A DNA stretch of 8,757 nt from Methanomicrobiales archaeon (lineage in GTDB: Archaea > Halobacteriota > Methanomicrobia > Methanomicrobiales > Methanospirillaceae): positions 1-8,757 of the forward strand of contig JADGNL010000147.1 of assembly GCA_017883495.1 (NCBI GenBank), in the 5' to 3' direction. The notes under the pieces are model-generated. The model was not told where the DNA came from and searched no databases. It saw nothing but the letters and a program-made list of their open reading frames with translations. A program made the position numbers and the translations under genes. The stretch's first letter is position 1; every line of letters starts with the position of its first letter. Shown here in pieces: positions 4,743-8,757 of the stretch.

Positions 4743-6743
4743 TCACAACACCAGGATCAGTACCCGGAACGCGATGCCGCCGATGGCGATCGCCATCACG
4801 ACCTCGGTCGCGGAGATTGCGAGCGCTTTTCTCCAGCCGAACTCCGATGCGAGCACGAGGATTACCGAGATGCAGGGGATGTAGAGCATCGAGACCAGGG
4901 CGAGGACGATGAGCTGGGCCGGCGAAACGATCGCCGCGAAGTTCGTCGTCTGGAAGATCACGGCCAGCGTCAGGATCGTCAGTTCCTTCCGCACGATCCC
5001 GAAGATCAGGGTGATCCCGATCACCGCCGGAAGCCCGAGCCAGAGGACGGTCACGGGGGCGAGCAGGTCGTTCACCGGGGTGAGGAGGCCGGCCGCGTAG
5101 AAGGCCTGGAGGACCGCGCTCCCGATGATGTACGCCGGGAAGACGATCCGTACGAGCGACTTCGTCCGGGTCCAGGTCTGTTTCAGGACGACCGAGATCG
5201 AGGGGACGTGGTAGTCCGGCATCTCCATTATCAGCCCGACGGACTCGCCCGGCACGGCCCTGAACGCGATCCTCCCGACGACGAGGATCAGGAGAATGTC
5301 GAACGCGTAGAGCGCGAGCGCCCACCAGATGTTGACGAACGCGGCGACCAGGCCCAGGATCACCACCGTCCGTGCGGTGCAGGGGACGAGCGTCACCAGG
5401 AACGCGGCGAGCGTCTTCTGCTTCGGCGTCTCCATGATCCGGCACGAGTAGATAACGGGGACGTTGCACCCGTACCCGAGGATCAGGGGGATGATCGCCT
5501 TGCCGTGCAGCCCCAGCTTGTGCATCCCGCGGTCGAGCATCACCGAGATGCGGGTGAGGTAGCCCGAGTCCTCCATGACCGCGAGGAGAAGGTAGAACGG
5601 CAGGACGTAGGGAATGACCAGGGTCACGCCCGCGACGAGGCCCGTGAAGGCCCCGTTCCAGAGGATGTCCGTGAGCGGACCCGTGATCACAGGCTCGTAC
5701 TGTTCGAACTGCGAGAGAAACGCCGCGAGAAACGCCGAGACCTGCGCCCCGATCAGGAATGTCCAGACCAGGAGCCCGCCGATCACGGCGACGACCGCGA
5801 AGTACCCGAGAACCGGGTGGAGCGCCACTGCGTCGAGGCGATCGGTCAGGCTCTTTCTCTCCCCATCGCCCGGCGGCCGGATGGTCATGACCTCGGCGGC
5901 GATCCGGTCCGCGATCTGGTACCGTTCCGCGCTCATGACGACGGAGACCGGCTCCCCGTGGATTGACTCGATCTCCGCTGCGAGCAGGCCCGCCGTCTCG
6001 ACGACGCCCGGGTCCTGTGCGCTGACCATTTCCATGATGGTCGGATCGCGTTCGAGCAGTTTGATGGCCGTCCAGCGCACGGGGTACCGCGTCGCGATGT
6101 TCTCCAGCAGGGAGACGATCCGGACGATCCGCTCCTCTATCTCCTTTCCGTAGCGGAGAACCGGGGGGACCGGGTGGTTTTCCATGAGGTCCGTGATCGC
6201 GTCGGTGAGAGCAGGAATTCCCTTGCCCCTGATGGCCACCGTCGGGACGACCGGGACGCCAAGAAGCGCGGAGAGTCGGTCCGCGTCGATCGCGATCCCT
6301 TTCTTCCCGGCCAGATCGATCTGGTTGACCGCGATCATCAGCGGAGGCGCGAGCTCGAGGAGCTGGATCGTGAAGAAGAGGTTGCGCTCCAGGGCAGAGG
6401 CGTCGATGACGTTGATCACCGCGTCGGGGTGCTCGAGCGCGATGAAGTCCCGCGAGACCAGTTCCTCCATCGAGAACGTCGAGAAGGAGTAGATGCCGGG
6501 CAGGTCGATCACCCGGATCCGTTTCCCCTCATGCAGCAGGAGCCCCTCGGTCCGCTCGACCGTCTTTCCGGGCCAGTTGCCGATGATCTGGTCCACGCCG
6601 GTCAGCTGGTTGAAGAGCACGCTCTTGCCGACGTTGGCATTGCCCGCGAGGGCGATGGTGTAGTCCGCATTCCTGACGCCGGGCGCTCCGCTTTTCGCAC
6701 TCGAGCAGGCGTCGCAACCCCCGCAACCTCCGCAACTGCTCAA
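4743..6743 (-). CDS. feoB: Ferrous iron transport protein B
   Basis: FeoB is the membrane permease with a GTPase head that imports Fe(II). The 666-residue product has G1 GNANVGKS (34-41), G2 around GKTVERTEG (Thr 61), G3 DLPG (80-83) and G4 NQID (140-143), then a helical linker domain (about 190-290). The membrane part carries EDSGYLTR (391-398), the first gate motif GYGCNVP (423-429), a second gate LVPCTAR (452-458), RKE (585-587) and YIPC (621-624). Unusual is the N-terminus, with Cys at 4, 7, 10 and 13 in a perfect CxxC series. The start must be TTG at 6743: GGGTGA lies just upstream, and the first ATG downstream is beyond G4. The TTG overlaps the stop of the upstream DtxR-FeoA gene (TTGA), implying coupled translation. 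No separate feoC is present. Length is in the normal archaeal range. Confidence 0.97.
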   Translation of the reverse strand: MSSCGGCGGCDACSSAKSGAPGVRNADYTIALAGNANVGKSVLFNQLTGVDQIIGNWPGKTVERTEGLLLHEGKRIRVIDLPGIYSFSTFSMEELVSRDFIALEHPDAVINVIDASALERNLFFTIQLLELAPPLMIAVNQIDLAGKKGIAIDADRLSALLGVPVVPTVAIRGKGIPALTDAITDLMENHPVPPVLRYGKEIEERIVRIVSLLENIATRYPVRWTAIKLLERDPTIMEMVSAQDPGVVETAGLLAAEIESIHGEPVSVVMSAERYQIADRIAAEVMTIRPPGDGERKSLTDRLDAVALHPVLGYFAVVAVIGGLLVWTFLIGAQVSAFLAAFLSQFEQYEPVITGPLTDILWNGAFTGLVAGVTLVIPYVLPFYLLLAVMEDSGYLTRISVMLDRGMHKLGLHGKAIIPLILGYGCNVPVIYSCRIMETPKQKTLAAFLVTLVPCTARTVVILGLVAAFVNIWWALALYAFDILLILVVGRIAFRAVPGESVGLIMEMPDYHVPSISVVLKQTWTRTKSLVRIVFPAYIIGSAVLQAFYAAGLLTPVNDLLAPVTVLWLGLPAVIGITLIFGIVRKELTILTLAVIFQTTNFAAIVSPAQLIVLALVSMLYIPCISVILVLASEFGWRKALAISATEVVMAIAIGGIAFRVLILVL

Positions 6744-7444
6744 GCTTCACCCGCCGCGGGCGATTCGATGAAGATCTTCTCGGCGATCGCGTGATCGATC
6801 GCGAGCTTCGTTCTCCTCACCAGGACTTCGACGGGTCCGTCCATGGGGGTCTTCCGCATGACGGAGACCACCGTCCCCAGGGTCAACCCGAGGTCCGAGA
6901 GGCGCTGGACGACCTTGCAGTCCCCCCGGATGAACGCGATCCTCCCTTCCTGCTCGGGGAGGAGCTCGGTGATGGGGACGATCCGCTTCTCCCGGACGGT
7001 CTCTTCCGCGTCGGCGCACTCGGGGCAGCTTCCCACCGCTTTCGTGCAGGGCCCGATCGGGCTGCCGTGCGGACAGTGCGCGGGCGCGTCCAGCATCCGG
7101 CAGAGCGCGTTCTCCGTCTCCTCGGAGATGGTGTGCTCCATCCTGCAGGCTTCGTCGTGGACCTTCTCGCGGTTGATGCGCAGGACGTCGGTCAGGAAGA
7201 CCTCGAGGAGCCGGTGCCGGCGCTTGATCGTCTCGGCGATCCGTCTGCCCTCGGCGGTCAGGGTTGCTCCGCGGTACGGCTCGTACGCGACGAGCCCCTT
7301 CGCCGAGAGGCTGCGGAGGACTTCGGTCACGCTTGCCGGCGCGACCTTGAGGCACCTGGCGATCGCGGTGGTCTTCGCTGAACCGGCCTGCGATTCGAGG
7401 TCGTAAATGGCTTCAAGGTATTCCTCGACCTGCTCCTGTGCCAT
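6740..7444 (-). CDS. DtxR-family metal-dependent repressor fused to FeoA domain
   Basis: The 234-residue product joins an iron-type repressor to the small SH3-like FeoA domain that assists FeoB. Residues 1-60 form the winged helix (YLEAIYDL, APASVTEVLRSLSAKGLV). The metal-binding and dimer domain follows, with ligand candidates E8, E11, H77, E81, H96, C100, E103 and H104. C100 matches the Cys of DtxR/IdeR rather than the Glu of MntR, while E8/E11 resemble MntR positions. The linker has Cys at 115, 124, 133, 140 and 143, including CPHG and CPEC. Residues 153-228 are FeoA (RLSDLGLTLGTVV, DGPVEVLVR). The ATG at 7444 is preceded by two DtxR-type operators, so the gene is probably self-repressed when iron is sufficient, and feoB with it. 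The stop overlaps the feoB TTG. DtxR-FeoA fusions are known; iron rather than manganese is favoured by C100 and the feoB neighbour. Confidence 0.93.
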   Translation of the reverse strand: MAQEQVEEYLEAIYDLESQAGSAKTTAIARCLKVAPASVTEVLRSLSAKGLVAYEPYRGATLTAEGRRIAETIKRRHRLLEVFLTDVLRINREKVHDEACRMEHTISEETENALCRMLDAPAHCPHGSPIGPCTKAVGSCPECADAEETVREKRIVPITELLPEQEGRIAFIRGDCKVVQRLSDLGLTLGTVVSVMRKTPMDGPVEVLVRRTKLAIDHAIAEKIFIESPAAGEA

Positions 7445-7452
7445 GTACCAAA

Positions 7453-7472
7453 TATTTAGGTTTCCCTAAATA
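7453..7472. promoter_or_regulatory. DtxR-type operator 1 of the feo operon
   Basis: TATTTAGG and CCTAAATA form a perfect 8-bp inverted repeat around a 4-base spacer (TTTC). TTAGG...CCTAA half-sites are the classic target of the DtxR/IdeR family. It ends nine bases before the ATG of the DtxR-FeoA gene and should cover the transcription start, so binding would block initiation. Confidence 0.85.
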
Positions 7473-7474
7473 AG

Positions 7475-7481
7475 AATATTT
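7475..7481 (-). promoter_or_regulatory. Putative TATA box of the feo operon
   Basis: On the minus strand AAATATT lies between and partly within the two operators. A start about 25 bases downstream would fall near 7453, leaving a leader of roughly nine bases, in keeping with the poor Shine-Dalgarno before the ATG at 7444. Several AT-rich alternatives exist because the operators themselves are AT-rich. Confidence 0.4.
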
Positions 7482-7495
7482 AGGTTGTCCTAAAT
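7478..7495. promoter_or_regulatory. DtxR-type operator 2 of the feo operon
   Basis: ATTTAGG and CCTAAAT form a perfect 7-bp inverted repeat around TTGT. Its centre is exactly 24 bp from that of operator 1, and AATATTTAGGTT is repeated identically at 7451-7462 and 7475-7486. It overlaps the presumed TATA box, so the two sites together would mask the whole core promoter. The spacing of a little over two helical turns would place two bound dimers on nearly the same face. Confidence 0.83.
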
Positions 7496-7669
7496 TGGTG
7501 CATTTCAGTATCCGGGATCCCACGCCCCGGCATTGGCGTATCCCCGCATACGGCCGCAATCGGCGCACCGGCCGTTCGACGTCGTGACCATTCGCAGCGC
7601 GATGGAATCGCCACAACCAGGTACGACGCCGGAGTCGCCGCCGGCATCACTCTCTGAGGGATCAGCGGT

Positions 7670-8757
7670 TCAGTGCAGGAAGAAGAGCGCGGCGAAGACT
7701 CCGCCCGAGAGCGTCGCGGCCAGGTTCGTGCCCGAGTTGCCGATCAGGCCCCGGTTCTCGAAGAGGGCGCCGATCACCGAGTCCGCGTTCGTCCCGACCA
7801 GCCCCGCGGCCACCGTCACGAGAAGCATGGCCGGATCCGCCACGCCGAGCAGGAACGCGACGACCCCGATCGCGAGCGCGGCGAGCCCGGCCGCGGCTTC
7901 GCCGACGAGCGTCACCCCGCCGTTCGTCCCGGGCCGGACCCGCTCGAAGGTCGTGATCAGGTACGGCGTCTTCGCCGTTACCCCGACCTCGGACGCGACC
8001 GTGTCCGCGGCCGCCGTGGCCACCGCCCCGAGGAAGAGCGCGACGCAGGCCGGGTGGAGGGTCACGCCGTACAGCACCGCCGCCGCGGCCGCCACGATCC
8101 CGTTCGCGAAGACGTTCCGGTACCCGCGTACTCCGCTCTTCTCCTCCTCGACCCCGATCCGCCGCTTGTAGTCGAACCGGTACCGCGTCGTGCCCGCGCC
8201 GAGCGCGAAGAAGACAAGCAGCACCACGAACCACCGGACATCGGCGAAGACGATCAGGAGCATCCCGATCAGGGCCCCCGAGAAGAGGCCCGAGAGGTCC
8301 ATGGCCCGGGCGCGGTACGCGAAGTACCCGAACGAGAACGCCATGATCGCGGCCGCGACCAGGTTCAGGCCGTTGACCGCGAAGTCCAGGTCGTCGAAGA
8401 GGTAGACGGTCATCGCGACCCCGAGCATCTCCACCAGGAACGCGTCCTCGCGATCCGCCAGGATCGCCTTGAGGAGTACGGCCACGACCACGCCCATCAG
8501 CACGATCAGCGGCTCCTGCTTCCCGAGCGCCGACGAGACGGCGAGCCCGGCCACGAGCGCGCCGCCGAAGAACCAGAGATAGACCGGGGGGACCTCGCCG
8601 GCCTCGAATCGCCGCTGCACCTCGGCCCGGCGCCGGCGCCGGACGAAGAGGGTGCCGTCCGCGTACCGGGCCGCGAGCTCGCCCACGAGCATGACCGCGA
8701 GCGTGACCGCGAAGACGTAGAGCGGGATGATCCCCGTGCCGAAGAGGACGGCAAGGA
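7670..8757 (-). CDS. DUF92 family membrane protein, 5' end outside window
   Basis: The reading frame is open to the window edge: upstream of the Met at 8692 it continues as a hydrophobic stretch (LYVFAVTLAV), so that Met is internal and the start lies beyond 8757. The visible 361 residues are a polytopic membrane protein of about ten spans. Numbering from that Met, the DUF92 signatures are RGYRNVFANG (189-198), ADTVASEVG (229-237), RPGTNGGVTLVGE (253-265) and GTNADSVIGALFENRG (300-315). DUF92 includes the plant phytyl-phosphate kinase VTE6 and animal TMEM19, so a role in polyprenyl or phytyl phosphate metabolism is conceivable, but the archaeal role is not established. The N-terminal 110 residues are membrane-rich with an Arg-rich cytoplasmic loop (RRRRR, 18-22) and belong to no domain I can name. 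The gene is separated from the feo operon by 225 bases and is not co-transcribed with it by orientation alone, although both point left. Confidence 0.88.
   Translation of the reverse strand, partial: LAVLFGTGIIPLYVFAVTLAVMLVGELAARYADGTLFVRRRRRAEVQRRFEAGEVPPVYLWFFGGALVAGLAVSSALGKQEPLIVLMGVVVAVLLKAILADREDAFLVEMLGVAMTVYLFDDLDFAVNGLNLVAAAIMAFSFGYFAYRARAMDLSGLFSGALIGMLLIVFADVRWFVVLLVFFALGAGTTRYRFDYKRRIGVEEEKSGVRGYRNVFANGIVAAAAAVLYGVTLHPACVALFLGAVATAAADTVASEVGVTAKTPYLITTFERVRPGTNGGVTLVGEAAAGLAALAIGVVAFLLGVADPAMLLVTVAAGLVGTNADSVIGALFENRGLIGNSGTNLAATLSGGVFAALFFLH

Noticed and set aside
5208..6794. Long plus-strand open frames opposite feoB (5208-5966 and 6174-6794)
   Set aside because: They are Asp/Arg-rich antisense shadows of a well-conserved feoB, typical of high-GC DNA.
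7413..7616. 67-residue minus-strand open frame over the feo promoter
   Set aside because: It runs through both operators and into the DtxR start, has no Shine-Dalgarno, and shows no recognisable sequence.
7500..7669. Search for a small RNA or terminator between the DUF92 gene and the feo promoter
   Set aside because: Only scattered short GC-rich repeats were found, with no T-tract or convincing hairpin.
1..8757. CRISPR arrays, insertion sequences, attachment sites
   Set aside because: No spaced direct-repeat array, transposase frame or terminal inverted repeats were seen; the only phased repeats are the two operator sets.

Overview
The window is GC-rich, protein-dense DNA that reads as a euryarchaeal methanogen, most likely of the order Methanomicrobiales (Methanoculleus-like). 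This rests on gene content (a PAS-type histidine kinase tail with the wording common in methanogens, a DtxR-FeoA fusion next to feoB, a DUF92 membrane protein), TATA-like promoter boxes close to start codons, and strong Shine-Dalgarno sites inside operons. The assignment is inference; no 16S rRNA or methanogenesis gene is present.

Layout. (1) 1-702, + strand: the 3' part of a sensor histidine kinase, broken by one extra C in a C5 run at 518-522. (2) 683-1648, - strand: a predicted lipoprotein ending in a Hint (intein-like) domain; its end overlaps the kinase end by 20 bp. (3) 1649-1984: a 336-bp non-coding region holding a divergent promoter pair and a three-copy, 14-bp-spaced ATATCG array. 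(4) 1985-4622, + strand: a tightly coupled four-gene operon: PadR-type repressor, a small Met-rich protein that shares the PadR C-terminal domain but lacks the DNA-binding domain, a DrrA-type ABC ATPase and an ABC-2 permease. (5) 4623-4742: a convergent spacer with a T-tract terminator. (6) 4743-7444, - strand: a DtxR-FeoA fusion followed by feoB with overlapping stop and start, preceded by two perfect DtxR-type operators (7453-7495). (7) 7670-8757, - strand: a DUF92 membrane protein that runs off the window.

How they work together. The PadR operon looks like a self-regulated exporter: the repressor probably binds the ATATCG array over its own promoter, and the ATPase and permease form the pump. 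The small partner may modulate the repressor by forming mixed dimers. The feo operon is a ferrous-iron uptake unit in which the DtxR half of the fusion should shut off its own promoter when iron is replete, while the FeoA half may assist FeoB. The most unusual items are the PadR partner without a DNA-binding domain, the Hint-domain lipoprotein with an intein-like first Cys and a terminal Asn-Ser, and the Cys clusters in both the DtxR-FeoA linker and the FeoB N-terminus.
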